Below, one piece after another: positions 1 to 5,955 of a stretch of DNA of 11,232 nt. The stretch comes from Pyramidobacter sp. (GTDB lineage: Bacteria; Synergistota; Synergistia; Synergistales; Dethiosulfovibrionaceae), in assembly GCA_017940445.1 (NCBI GenBank), contig JAGAYQ010000457.1, positions 1-11,232 of the forward strand, read 5' to 3'. Numbering within the stretch: the stretch's first letter is position 1; the number at the start of each line of letters is the position of its first letter. The notes under the pieces are model-generated. The model was given only the letters and a program-made list of their open reading frames with translations, made no database searches and had not been told where the DNA came from. Made by a program: the position numbers and the translations under genes.

Positions 1-1257
1 CCAGTTGTGATAGGTCTTCATGGCCTTGCCGCCCACCACCTCAGGCCAGTGGATGTTCTTGTCGAACGGGAAGCACACGGCCGTCGGCGTGATGATGTAG
101 TCGTACTTTTCATAGACTTTCAGCATCGCGTGCAGGAACTCAGTGCGCTTCTCATAGGCACGGTACACCTCACCTGCCGTCATCTGCTGGCCGTCCTCGT
201 ACTCCCAGCGACTCTCCGGCTTGAGCAGGCTCTGCTTGCACTTGTCATAGAAGCCCTTGAGCGAGTTGGCGCAGTAATGACGGATCGGAATCCAGATCTT
301 ATCCCAGAACTCGTCCATGTTCCAGAACGAGGGGATGTCCTCGACCACTGCGCCGAACTCAGTCATCTTTTCGACAGCCGCACGACACAGCGTCATGATC
401 TCTGGATCAACAGGGAAGTAGCCACTCCAGTCGCCCAGCCAGGCCACGCGCACGCCTTTCTGCGAAGCCGTCAGCTTTTCGACGGCGTTTTCGGGCGTCA
501 GCTGCCGAAAGCGCGGATCGGGCTCACGAGTCAGCGGGAATCTCGGATTGTATGCGGCCATCGTGTTGAAGAGCAGTGCGATGTCCGCCACGCTGCGGCC
601 CATCGGACCGTTCATGCTCATCGAGTTGGTGAACAGCTCCGTGCCGCCGGAAGGGATTGCACCGATCGACGGGCGCAGACTGCACACGTTGCACCAGCCT
701 GCCGGATTGCGCAGAGAGCCCATGAAGTCGCCGCCGTCGGCCACAGACTGCATCCTCAGCGCTACGGACGTGGCTGCGCCGCCGGAAGAACCGCCGCAGG
801 TCACGGATTCGTTGTAGGGATTGCCCGTGGCCCCGAACACCTCGTTGTACGTCTGGCTGCCATAGCCCAGTTCAGGCGTATTCGTCTTGCCGATGATGAT
901 CGCGCCGTCGCGCTTCATGTACTGCACGATTGCGCCGTCAGCGGCAGGCACCCAGTCTTTCAATGCCAGCGACCCCTTAGTGGTGCGGATGCCCTTCGTG
1001 GGCACAAGATCCTTGACTGCTTGTGGAAAACCGTGCATCCAACCGTTATCGTTGCCTGCGGCCAGCTCGGCGTCCTTCTCCTCGGCCTGCTTCATCAGCT
1101 CGGCGGGATCGACTCGCGTGACGATGGCGTTGACGCGGGGATTGGTCTTGTCGATGTGGTCAAGGTACGACGACATGACCTCGCGGCACGACACCTTTTT
1201 GGCATGGATGGCTTTGGACAGCTCGATCGCGCTCATTTCAACAACAGGATTGCTCAC
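1..1257 (-). CDS. Amidase-signature family amidohydrolase, 3' end cut by window edge
   Basis: The minus strand reads open from a GTG at 1257 to the left edge, giving 419 residues without a stop. The protein carries the amidase-signature core: Lys82 in the AVKDLV segment, cis-Ser157 in CGGSSGG (154-160) and nucleophile Ser181 in GSLRNPAG. The 24-residue Ser-Ser spacing is normal for the family, whose Ser-cisSer-Lys triad hydrolyses a carboxamide to acid plus ammonia. Family members run about 450-500 residues, so only the tail is missing. GTG is chosen because AAAGGAG lies 9 nt upstream; the next in-frame ATG (residue 8) would be about 30 nt from that site. There is no signal peptide, so it is probably cytoplasmic. 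It is not obviously GatA, since no gatC or gatB is adjacent in the window. The substrate is unknown. It is divergent from the HxlR-RpiR regulators, one of which may control it. Confidence 0.93.
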   Translation of the reverse strand, partial: MSNPVVEMSAIELSKAIHAKKVSCREVMSSYLDHIDKTNPRVNAIVTRVDPAELMKQAEEKDAELAAGNDNGWMHGFPQAVKDLVPTKGIRTTKGSLALKDWVPAADGAIVQYMKRDGAIIIGKTNTPELGYGSQTYNEVFGATGNPYNESVTCGGSSGGAATSVALRMQSVADGGDFMGSLRNPAGWCNVCSLRPSIGAIPSGGTELFTNSMSMNGPMGRSVADIALLFNTMAAYNPRFPLTREPDPRFRQLTPENAVEKLTASQKGVRVAWLGDWSGYFPVDPEIMTLCRAAVEKMTEFGAVVEDIPSFWNMDEFWDKIWIPIRHYCANSLKGFYDKCKQSLLKPESRWEYEDGQQMTAGEVYRAYEKRTEFLHAMLKVYEKYDYIITPTAVCFPFDKNIHWPEVVGGKAMKTYHNW

Positions 1258-1299
1258 TGAAAAACGCTCCTTTCGGCAGATGAAAAGATGTTCCGGCCT

Positions 1300-1326
1300 C
1301 CTGCGTTCGCTCTCGCGAAGCGCAGG
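1300..1326 (-). promoter_or_regulatory. Hairpin in the amidase 5' leader
   Basis: On the minus strand CCTGCG pairs with CGCAGG and, after one bulged C, TTCGC pairs with GCGAA around a GAGA tetraloop (a GNRA-type loop). That makes an 11-bp stem ending about 42 nt before the GTG start. No U-tract follows, so it is not an intrinsic terminator. It could stabilise the mRNA or bind a regulator. The pairing is plain; the role is inference. Confidence 0.5.
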
Positions 1327-1344
1327 GCGCCTTGCGACAATTTC

Positions 1345-1374
1345 ATTCTAACAGACCGTCAAATCGACATTCAA
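1345..1374 (-). promoter_or_regulatory. Promoter of the amidase gene
   Basis: Read on the minus strand: -35 TTGAAT (1374-1369), an 18-bp spacer and -10 TAGAAT (1350-1345) preceded by TG one base upstream, giving an extended -10 TGTTAGAAT. Transcription would start near 1338 and leave a leader of about 80 nt containing the hairpin at 1300-1326. Assigned by pattern only. Confidence 0.6.
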
Positions 1375-1388
1375 CATAGGAAAATTTT

Positions 1389-1419
1389 TTGACCTGAGAA
1401 ACATTTTTTGCCTTATAAT
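1389..1419 (+). promoter_or_regulatory. Promoter of the HxlR-RpiR regulator operon
   Basis: TTGACC (1389-1394) and a perfect -10 TATAAT (1414-1419) are separated by 19 bp, slightly long. The octamer ATTTTTTG occurs twice, at 1384-1391 and 1403-1410, exactly 19 bp apart. One copy covers the -35 and the other lies in the spacer, so these may be operator half-sites. The predicted leader to the ATG at 1618 is about 190 nt. It is GC-rich, and I see no gene in it. Confidence 0.6.
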
Positions 1420-1617
1420 AGGAGTTGGTTCCGCCGCGTTCCGTCTCCCGCGCCCGAATGCGAAAAAAAACGCTGCCCGCAAACGGCTTTGGAACACATT
1501 ATTGCCGCGCGCGGCGCAACGTGCGGAGCAGAGCGCGCCGTCCAAAACGCGCCGCACCGCGAGCCCATTTTTGAATGGAACGCCCGACACGATCAGAATG
1601 GAAGGAAGTGCTGCCGC

Positions 1618-1980
1618 ATGAGCGCTCCCGCGCCGACGCCGGACTTTTCCCGGCGCATCATGTTCAACCGCACCTGGGACCTGCTTGCCAGCCGCTGGAA
1701 GTTTTATATCGTCTATCTCCTCGCGCCCCGAGAGATGCGCTTCGGCGACCTGCGCCGCTGCTGCGCCGCCGTGTCGCGCCCCACGTTCACGGCCTACCTG
1801 CGCGCGCTTGAGCAGGAAGGCTTCGTCGAACGCGAGGCCTCTCCCGAAGAGAACGCCGTCGCCTACCGCCTCACTGGTCTCGGCCGCAGTGCTGTTCCCG
1901 CCGTCTCCGCACTGATCGAATGGGGCTTTGCCGGCGACAAGGGCGCGGACAAAGCCCCCGTGGGGGAGGAAGAGCGATGA
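1618..1980 (+). CDS. HxlR-family winged-helix transcriptional regulator
   Basis: The 120-residue protein has the size and layout of HxlR/DUF24 DNA-binding proteins. An N-terminal helix starts the domain (WDLLASRWKF, 20-29), followed by a helix-turn-helix (about 41-65, RFGDLRRCCAAVSRPTFTAY) and a wing with the typical LEQEGFVERE and YRLTGLGRS segments (64-91). Such proteins bind DNA as dimers and often respond to oxidants, aldehydes or xenobiotics. The N-terminal Cys of redox sensors such as HypR is absent; Cys48 and Cys49 lie in the recognition region instead. The ATG at 1618 has AAGGA 11 nt upstream and gives the usual family length. The same frame could open at TTG 1408, but that codon overlaps the -10 region. 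The stop overlaps the next ATG (ATGA at 1977-1980), so the two regulators are probably translationally coupled. Confidence 0.85.
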   Translation: MSAPAPTPDFSRRIMFNRTWDLLASRWKFYIVYLLAPREMRFGDLRRCCAAVSRPTFTAYLRALEQEGFVEREASPEENAVAYRLTGLGRSAVPAVSALIEWGFAGDKGADKAPVGEEER

Positions 1981-2786
1981 ACGGCGGCATTAAGACCCTC
2001 TCGGTCAAACAGAGGATCCTCGACGCCACACACGGCCGCGTCCTCGGACGCCCCGACTGGGGCCTGGCGCAGTTTCTGCTGCTGCACTACGACGAGATTG
2101 ACCGGTTGCGTACTAGCGACCTCGCTGAGATCTGCCACATCTCGCTCTCCACCGTGCGGCGGTTCTGCCAGAGCATCGGCTACGACAACTTTTCCGATCT
2201 GCGCCGCGCAAAGCTCGACAATCCCGAAAACCAGTACGAGATCGCTGTCGAAAACTGGAAAAACGGCCTCTATCAGCCGCGCCGGCTCTACGACGAATCG
2301 CGCGGCGCGCTTTGGGAGATCGGCCAGAAAACCAACTTTGACGCTCTTGGCCGCCTTGCCGGCGAAATGCTCGCCGCTGACGCCACACTGATCTTCGCGC
2401 TGCGGCCGTACACCTTTATCCTTCAGGAATTCCAGAGCCAATACGCCTCGCTCGGCCGGCAGCTCTTTATCTTTGACAGCGTCGCCTCCGCGGCTCCCGT
2501 GATCGAAACCGCTAAAAGCCTCTGCTGCGTCACCCTGTCGCTCGCCGGTGTGCTCTTTCCCGCCATTGATGCGCCCTTGTGCAAACTGGACGGCTTCAAC
2601 GCTGCCGTCTACTGCCCGCACATGCTGCGCGAAGCCGGCGGCGAAAGCTGCCTGGTCCATTACGACGAATGCTTCCCGATCCACGCCCGCACGCAGGAGT
2701 ATAACTACCTCGAACTGTACGGCAAATACGCCGTCATGTACTTCTTCGATATGCTCCTCGGTCTGCTCGTCGAACGGTGCGCTTAG
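1977..2786 (+). CDS. Divergent RpiR-like transcriptional regulator
   Basis: The 269-residue protein starts at the ATG overlapping the HxlR stop, with GGGAGGA about 7 nt upstream. Residues about 27-80 form an RpiR-type N-terminal helix-turn-helix, with the recognition stretch SLSTVRRFCQSIGYDNFSDL matching the family pattern V-x-RF-x-IGY-x-F-x-x-L-R. The remaining 190 residues should be the sugar-phosphate-binding SIS domain. They fit it poorly: the expected Gly/Ser-rich phosphate loops are missing (the strand after residue 137 continues into ALRPYTFILQEF). It may bind another ligand or act only as a DNA-binding or structural protein. It is likely cotranscribed with the HxlR gene. I am confident of the DNA-binding domain and moderately so of the family. 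Confidence 0.75.
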   Translation: MNGGIKTLSVKQRILDATHGRVLGRPDWGLAQFLLLHYDEIDRLRTSDLAEICHISLSTVRRFCQSIGYDNFSDLRRAKLDNPENQYEIAVENWKNGLYQPRRLYDESRGALWEIGQKTNFDALGRLAGEMLAADATLIFALRPYTFILQEFQSQYASLGRQLFIFDSVASAAPVIETAKSLCCVTLSLAGVLFPAIDAPLCKLDGFNAAVYCPHMLREAGGESCLVHYDECFPIHARTQEYNYLELYGKYAVMYFFDMLLGLLVERCA

Positions 2787-2812
2787 AAGCGCCCGGCGCT
2801 TCATGCTATAAT
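2783..2812 (+). promoter_or_regulatory. Extended -10 promoter of the second RpiR-type gene
   Basis: TGCTATAAT at 2804-2812 is an exact TGnTATAAT extended -10. The -35 is weak (TTAGAA at 2783-2788, 18-bp spacer) and overlaps the previous gene's stop codon. The start site would be near 2819, leaving a leader of about 20 nt before the ATG at 2840. Confidence 0.6.
2786..2802. promoter_or_regulatory. Perfect 17-bp palindrome, candidate operator
   Basis: GAAGCGCC-C-GGCGCTTC is a perfect inverted repeat with a single central base. It fills most of the spacer between the -35-like element (2783-2788) and the extended -10 (2804-2812) of the downstream rpiR-like gene. A third GCGCTT copy at 2779-2784 pairs with 2787-2792. 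A repressor bound here would block RNA polymerase, which suggests autoregulation by one of the adjacent regulators. As RNA it would be a stable hairpin, but no U-tract follows. Confidence 0.55.
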
Positions 2813-2839
2813 AAGCCGTCGCGAAGGGAGGAGAACCGC

Positions 2840-3703
2840 ATGGAAAACGTCATTGCCGAGCGCGTCAAAAATGCCCGTCTGACGCATGTGCAGATGAAGA
2901 TCGCCGAATACATCATCGCCAATCCGGAAGCTGTGGGCCGCAGCTCGTCGATGGAGGTGGCCCGTGCGGCGGGCGTGAGCGACGTGTCCGTCACCCGCTT
3001 TGCGCGCGCGATCGGCTATCCCGGCTTTACCGAGCTGAAGGACGACATCTACAACTCACTGGCGGAGCAGGCGTCGCAGGGCATCGGCCGCCTTTCGCTG
3101 AGCGAGCGGCTGGAGGCCAACCGGGAGCGCTTCGGCAGCGGCGTCTCGCGCGAGGAGTTTGCTAAAGTGCAGGCGCATAATGTGGAGCGCACGCTGGCGC
3201 AGAACCCGGAAGAGGCGTACGAGTCGTGCGTGCAGGCGGTGCTGGGCGCGAAAACGTGCTTCGTCGCGGGCTTTCGCGGCTGCTTCGGCGTGGCGCAGCA
3301 CTTCGCCTGGATACTGAATGTGCTGCACGGCGACGTGCGTCTGATCGACGACGTGGGCGTGGGCGGCGTCGACCGGATGCTGCGCATCGGTCCGGACGGC
3401 TGCGCGGTGTTCTTCTCGGCCAGCCGCTATTACAAAAGCGACCTGCGTCTGGCGCGTCTGGCGCAGAGTCATGGCGCGCGCGTCTGTCTGATCACCGACA
3501 GCGTGCTCTCGCCGCTGACGCCGTGCGCCAGTGTTGTGCTCACGGCCGAGGCCCGGCAGGCGAGCTTTTTCAACTCGGCCACGGCCATGAACGCCGTTGC
3601 CGAATATTTGCTTGCGCTGCTGACGCCGCATTGTCTTGAACGTTACCGCGAACATGTGCGCGAGCGCGACGAACTGACACGAGAGCTGATAATTAATAAT
3701 TAG
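2840..3703 (+). CDS. RpiR/MurR-family transcriptional regulator with SIS domain
   Basis: The 287-residue protein has the canonical two-domain RpiR layout. An N-terminal helix-turn-helix covers about 1-75 (LTHVQMKIAEYIIANPE, then MEVARAAGVSDVSVTRFAR and IGYPGFTELK). A C-terminal SIS domain covers about 125-270, with a Rossmann-like strand CFVAGFRGC, the strand-turn CAVFFSASRYYKSDLRLARLA and the segment VCLITDSVLSPL. SIS domains in this family sense phosphosugars or related anions. The start has a strong AAGGGAGGAG site 7 nt upstream. The gene has its own promoter with a palindrome in the spacer. The last four residues, IINN, and the stop TAG are encoded inside the AT-rich repeat at 3688-3710. 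Its target may be the neighbouring regulators, the amidase, or the convergent operon; the sequence does not decide. Confidence 0.92.
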   Translation: MENVIAERVKNARLTHVQMKIAEYIIANPEAVGRSSSMEVARAAGVSDVSVTRFARAIGYPGFTELKDDIYNSLAEQASQGIGRLSLSERLEANRERFGSGVSREEFAKVQAHNVERTLAQNPEEAYESCVQAVLGAKTCFVAGFRGCFGVAQHFAWILNVLHGDVRLIDDVGVGGVDRMLRIGPDGCAVFFSASRYYKSDLRLARLAQSHGARVCLITDSVLSPLTPCASVVLTAEARQASFFNSATAMNAVAEYLLALLTPHCLERYREHVRERDELTRELIINN

Positions 3704-3708
3704 TAATT

Positions 3709-3764
3709 AAAAACCACGCCTGTCCGCGTGTTTCTTAAAACATACGGATGGACGTGGTTTTTTT
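3709..3764 (+). terminator. Intrinsic terminator of the rpiR-like gene
   Basis: AAAAACCACG (3709-3718) pairs perfectly with CGTGGTTTTT (3753-3762), and the stem continues inward with GU pairs and a CA mismatch to about 22 bp around a 10-nt loop. It ends in seven T residues (3758-3764). It starts only 6 nt after the stop. The A-rich 5' flank makes it likely to work in both directions. Confidence 0.85.
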
Positions 3765-3780
3765 GTTGTTTCTGCACAGC

Positions 3781-3832
3781 AAAAACCCCGCGGTTCCGCG
3801 TGCCAGTTTGACACCTAAACCGCGGGGTTTTC
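3781..3832 (-). terminator. Intrinsic terminator of the hydroxyacid dehydrogenase gene
   Basis: AAAACCCCGCGGTT (3782-3795) and its exact inverted copy (3818-3831) form a 14-bp perfect stem with a 22-nt loop. Read on the minus strand it ends in a run of five T, about 13 nt downstream of the dehydrogenase stop. It probably ends the carrier-aldolase-dehydrogenase operon. Confidence 0.8.
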
Positions 3833-3844
3833 AATTACTCATTA

Positions 3845-4816
3845 CTAATTCTTCAAGTGCTGCTTGTTGACGATGAAGCGGGGGGCGAGCTGTTCGCCGC
3901 GCTCGAGCGTCTCGATGTTGCCGAAGATGCAGGCGGCCATGTTGACGATGTTGTCCTCGGTGTTGCCGCCGACGTGCGGGGTGAGCAGGATGTGCGGCTC
4001 GCTGAAGATCGGGTGGTCCGGCGGCAGCGGCTCGCCTTCCACGGTGTCAAGGGCGGCGCCCCAGATGCGGCGCTCGCGCACGGCCGCAAGCAGCGCATCG
4101 GTGTCGATGATCTCGCCGCGGGCGGTGTTGACGATGAGCATGTCGGGCTTCATCATGGACAGGGCGCGCGCGTCGATCATTTTGCGGGTGCTGTCCAGCA
4201 GCGGCATGTGCAGGCTGATGATGTCGGCCGTCTTGAACACCTCTTCAAGCGGCAGGAAGGTGACGTTCAGTTCACGCTCGGTCTCTTCGGGCAGGCGGAA
4301 CGCGTCGTAGTACACGACCTCGGCGCCGAAGCCCTGGACGATCTTCGCCACCTTGCGGCCGATGGCGCCCATGCCGAGGATGCCGACGCGCCGGCCGTTG
4401 ATCATCCACGAGTCGGAAATGACGGGACCGCCGTACATGATGCCCTTCTTGGCGTTCTCCATGTGCGCGGTCAGGTGACGGAACGACGCCAGCATCAGCA
4501 GCGCGGCGTGCTCAGCCACGGGCTGGGCGTTCATGCCGGCGGTGATGCAGACATAGGCGCCCTGCTCGCCGGCCTGCTTGATGTCCACGTCGTTGAAGCC
4601 GACGCCCCAGCGGTGGAACAGCTTGGCGCCCTTCATCTTTTTGATGCGCTCGGCAGGCATGGCCGGGCCGCGCAGCACCACGTAGGCGGCGTCGGAGTTG
4701 GCCTCCAGCTCTTCGTAGTTGGCAGCCAGCACCAGCTCGTACTTGCCGTCGCAGTGCTCCTTAAAGTAGGTGATGCCTTTATCGGGATAGGTCCCAAAGA
4801 GAACGATCTTGTTCAT
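3845..4816 (-). CDS. D-isomer-specific 2-hydroxyacid dehydrogenase, NAD-dependent
   Basis: The 323-residue protein is the normal length for this family, which interconverts 2-oxo acids and D-2-hydroxy acids with NAD(H). The Rossmann signature GMGAIG (148-153) is followed by Asp171 at the end of the second strand, which favours NAD over NADP. The catalytic set is Arg233 (NTARGE), Glu262 (DTVEGEP) and His281 (TPHVGG). GMNAQPVAEHA (94-104) is the usual cofactor-domain hinge. There is no ACT domain, so it is not a long-form SerA. The substrate could be pyruvate, a branched or aryl 2-oxo acid, or 3-phosphoglycerate. The start has AAGGAG 9 nt upstream. A two-codon ATG-AAA-TGA frame lies in that spacer and overlaps the start (see findings). 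It is the last gene of the operon, 47 bp after the aldolase. The final residues and stop lie in the heptad repeat. Confidence 0.93.
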   Translation of the reverse strand: MNKIVLFGTYPDKGITYFKEHCDGKYELVLAANYEELEANSDAAYVVLRGPAMPAERIKKMKGAKLFHRWGVGFNDVDIKQAGEQGAYVCITAGMNAQPVAEHAALLMLASFRHLTAHMENAKKGIMYGGPVISDSWMINGRRVGILGMGAIGRKVAKIVQGFGAEVVYYDAFRLPEETERELNVTFLPLEEVFKTADIISLHMPLLDSTRKMIDARALSMMKPDMLIVNTARGEIIDTDALLAAVRERRIWGAALDTVEGEPLPPDHPIFSEPHILLTPHVGGNTEDNIVNMAACIFGNIETLERGEQLAPRFIVNKQHLKN

Positions 4817-4837
4817 TTCATTTCGCTCCTTGTTTTG

Positions 4838-4870
4838 AATTACTAATTATTAATTACTAATTACTAATTA
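4838..4870. repeat. AT-rich heptad tract between aldolase and dehydrogenase
   Basis: Tandem ATTACTA-type units with one ATTATTA variant fill the 47-bp gap and run into the aldolase gene, supplying its last Asn codon and its TAG stop. There is no hairpin here, unlike the two composite elements. No promoter is visible, so the dehydrogenase is probably read from upstream. Confidence 0.8.
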
Positions 4871-5853
4871 AGCGAAGCTGCAACCTTTTCCATCAGCTCG
4901 CGGGAGGGCTTTTTCATGTCGAGCTTGGACGTTTCGATGATCAGCTTGTACAGATCGACGCCCTTGGCCTCGGCGACTTCCTTGAAGGCGGGGATGTAGT
5001 GCGAGTGGCAGCCGGAGTAGCCCAGCACCACGTCCAGCGGCATGGCCGGGGCGCGGTAGCCGTAGGGCTTCATGGCCGGAGCGAGCTCGCTGTCGATGAA
5101 GCGGAACAGGCCGTACATGTCGACGCCCGTCTCCACGCCGTCGCGGTCGAGCGCGGCCACGGCCGTCTCGGTGGCGATGTTGCCGGCGCTGCGGGCCATG
5201 CCCATCAGACCGCAGTCGATGATCTGCGCGCCGTTTTCGGCAGCGGCCACGGCGTTGGCGACCGCGCAGCCCAGGTTGGCGTGTCCGTGGAAGCCGACGG
5301 GGATCTTCACGGCCGAGGAAACGGCCTTGGTGTAGGCGGCAGCCTGCTTGGGCAGCATCATGCCGGCCGAGTCCATGATGATGATCACGTCGACGCCGCT
5401 CGCCTCGAGCAGCTGCGCTTCCTTCGCCAGCTCCTCGGGCGAGAGCACGTAGGCCTTCATCATCGCGAAGAACGCCTTCATTCCCGCGGCTTTGACCATC
5501 TTCACCGCGTCGACAGCCTTGGCGCCGTCGCCGGCGTTGATGCCCACGCGCAGAAACTTCAGCCCCGCCTTGGCAGCCTTGGCGACCAGCTCAGGCGTTG
5601 CGCAGCCGGCCTGAAGGAACATGCCCACTTCGGCCTTGTCGACGAAGGGCCTGGCCAGCTCCAGGTATTCGTCGTCGGTGCAGGGCGCTTTGACGCCCTT
5701 GTCGTACATGCCGAGGCCCGCGCAGTTGCCCATCTCGATGATCTTCACGCCGTTTTCGGTGAGGCCTTTCAGCATCAGCGTCGTCAGATCGGCGGGGAAA
5801 CCCGCGCCCACCACGTTGCCGCCGTCGCGCAGAGTGCAGTCCATGATCTTCAT
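4864..5853 (-). CDS. DRE-TIM aldolase, 4-hydroxy-2-oxovalerate aldolase-like (HOA-like)
   Basis: The 329-residue protein begins with the strand-1 motif DCTLRDGGN (5-13), carrying the Arg9-Asp10 pair of the DRE-TIM metallolyases. It also has MDSAG (160-164) and the metal-ligand motif GFHGHANLG (187-195, His189 and His191). This superfamily makes or breaks C-C bonds next to a 2-oxo acid, usually pyruvate, with a divalent metal. The nearest group is HOA aldolase/DmpG-like, but the catalytic His that follows RDG in DmpG/BphI is Asn13 here, as in the uncharacterised HOA-like subgroup. No aldehyde dehydrogenase partner (DmpF) is in the window. I choose the Met at 5853, 9 nt after AAAGGAG; an upstream start at 5916 would lie inside the preceding terminator. 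It is placed between the carrier and the dehydrogenase. The exact reaction is unknown. Confidence 0.85.
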   Translation of the reverse strand: MKIMDCTLRDGGNVVGAGFPADLTTLMLKGLTENGVKIIEMGNCAGLGMYDKGVKAPCTDDEYLELARPFVDKAEVGMFLQAGCATPELVAKAAKAGLKFLRVGINAGDGAKAVDAVKMVKAAGMKAFFAMMKAYVLSPEELAKEAQLLEASGVDVIIIMDSAGMMLPKQAAAYTKAVSSAVKIPVGFHGHANLGCAVANAVAAAENGAQIIDCGLMGMARSAGNIATETAVAALDRDGVETGVDMYGLFRFIDSELAPAMKPYGYRAPAMPLDVVLGYSGCHSHYIPAFKEVAEAKGVDLYKLIIETSKLDMKKPSRELMEKVAASLN

Positions 5854-5892
5854 TTTATGCGTCTCCTTTGATATTATGCAAAAAATTTTTCC

Positions 5893-5935
5893 AAAAAAAG
5901 GGCGGCCGTTCCGCATGGAACGTCTTCCGCCGCCC
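5893..5935 (-). terminator. Terminator/attenuator between the carrier and aldolase genes
   Basis: On the minus strand GGGCGGC (5935-5929) pairs with GCCGCCC (5906-5900). Inside it CGTTCC and GGAACG form a second stem around a four-base loop, with a six-base one-sided bulge. Seven T follow at 5899-5893. It is about 20 nt after the carrier stop. Because the aldolase lacks a convincing promoter of its own (only CATAAT, 5/6 of a -10, with a poor -35), partial read-through is likely, lowering aldolase and dehydrogenase relative to carrier. Confidence 0.8.
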
Positions 5936-5955
5936 CTGTTCAGTTCAATACAGCG

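Larger units (their letters stand above)
3688..3850. repeat. Composite repeat element A: heptad ends around two hairpins
   Basis: The left end (3688-3710) and right end (3833-3850) are AT-rich tracts built of the 7-bp unit TAGTAAT/ATTACTA, in inverted orientation. Between them lie a long hairpin (3709-3762) and a 14-bp perfect GC-rich inverted repeat (3782-3831). Read on the minus strand, the order is heptads, AAAACCCC, a TGTCA-containing middle, the long hairpin, then heptads. This matches element B at 7434-7634 read on the plus strand. The hairpins share the identical arm AAAACCACGCCTGTCCGCGT. The element fills the whole space between two convergent genes and holds both their stop codons. 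Confidence 0.7.

Noticed and set aside
7..1260. Open frame of 417 codons on the plus strand
   Set aside because: It is antisense to the amidase, whose motifs are unmistakable. The translation is rich in His, Arg and Ala with no domain, as expected for the complement of a GC-rich gene.
1408..1617. Longer HxlR protein starting at TTG 1408
   Set aside because: The TTG lies within the promoter just before the TATAAT, so it would not be in the transcript. The extra 70 residues are low complexity, and the ATG at 1618 gives the usual length.
1863..2804. Open frame of 313 codons on the minus strand opposite the regulators
   Set aside because: It is antisense to an HxlR and an RpiR-like gene with good ribosome sites and a coupled start; its own translation shows no family features.
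3688..4870. Heptad tracts as a CRISPR array
   Set aside because: The units are 7 bp in direct tandem with no unique spacers of 25-40 bp and no cas genes in the window.
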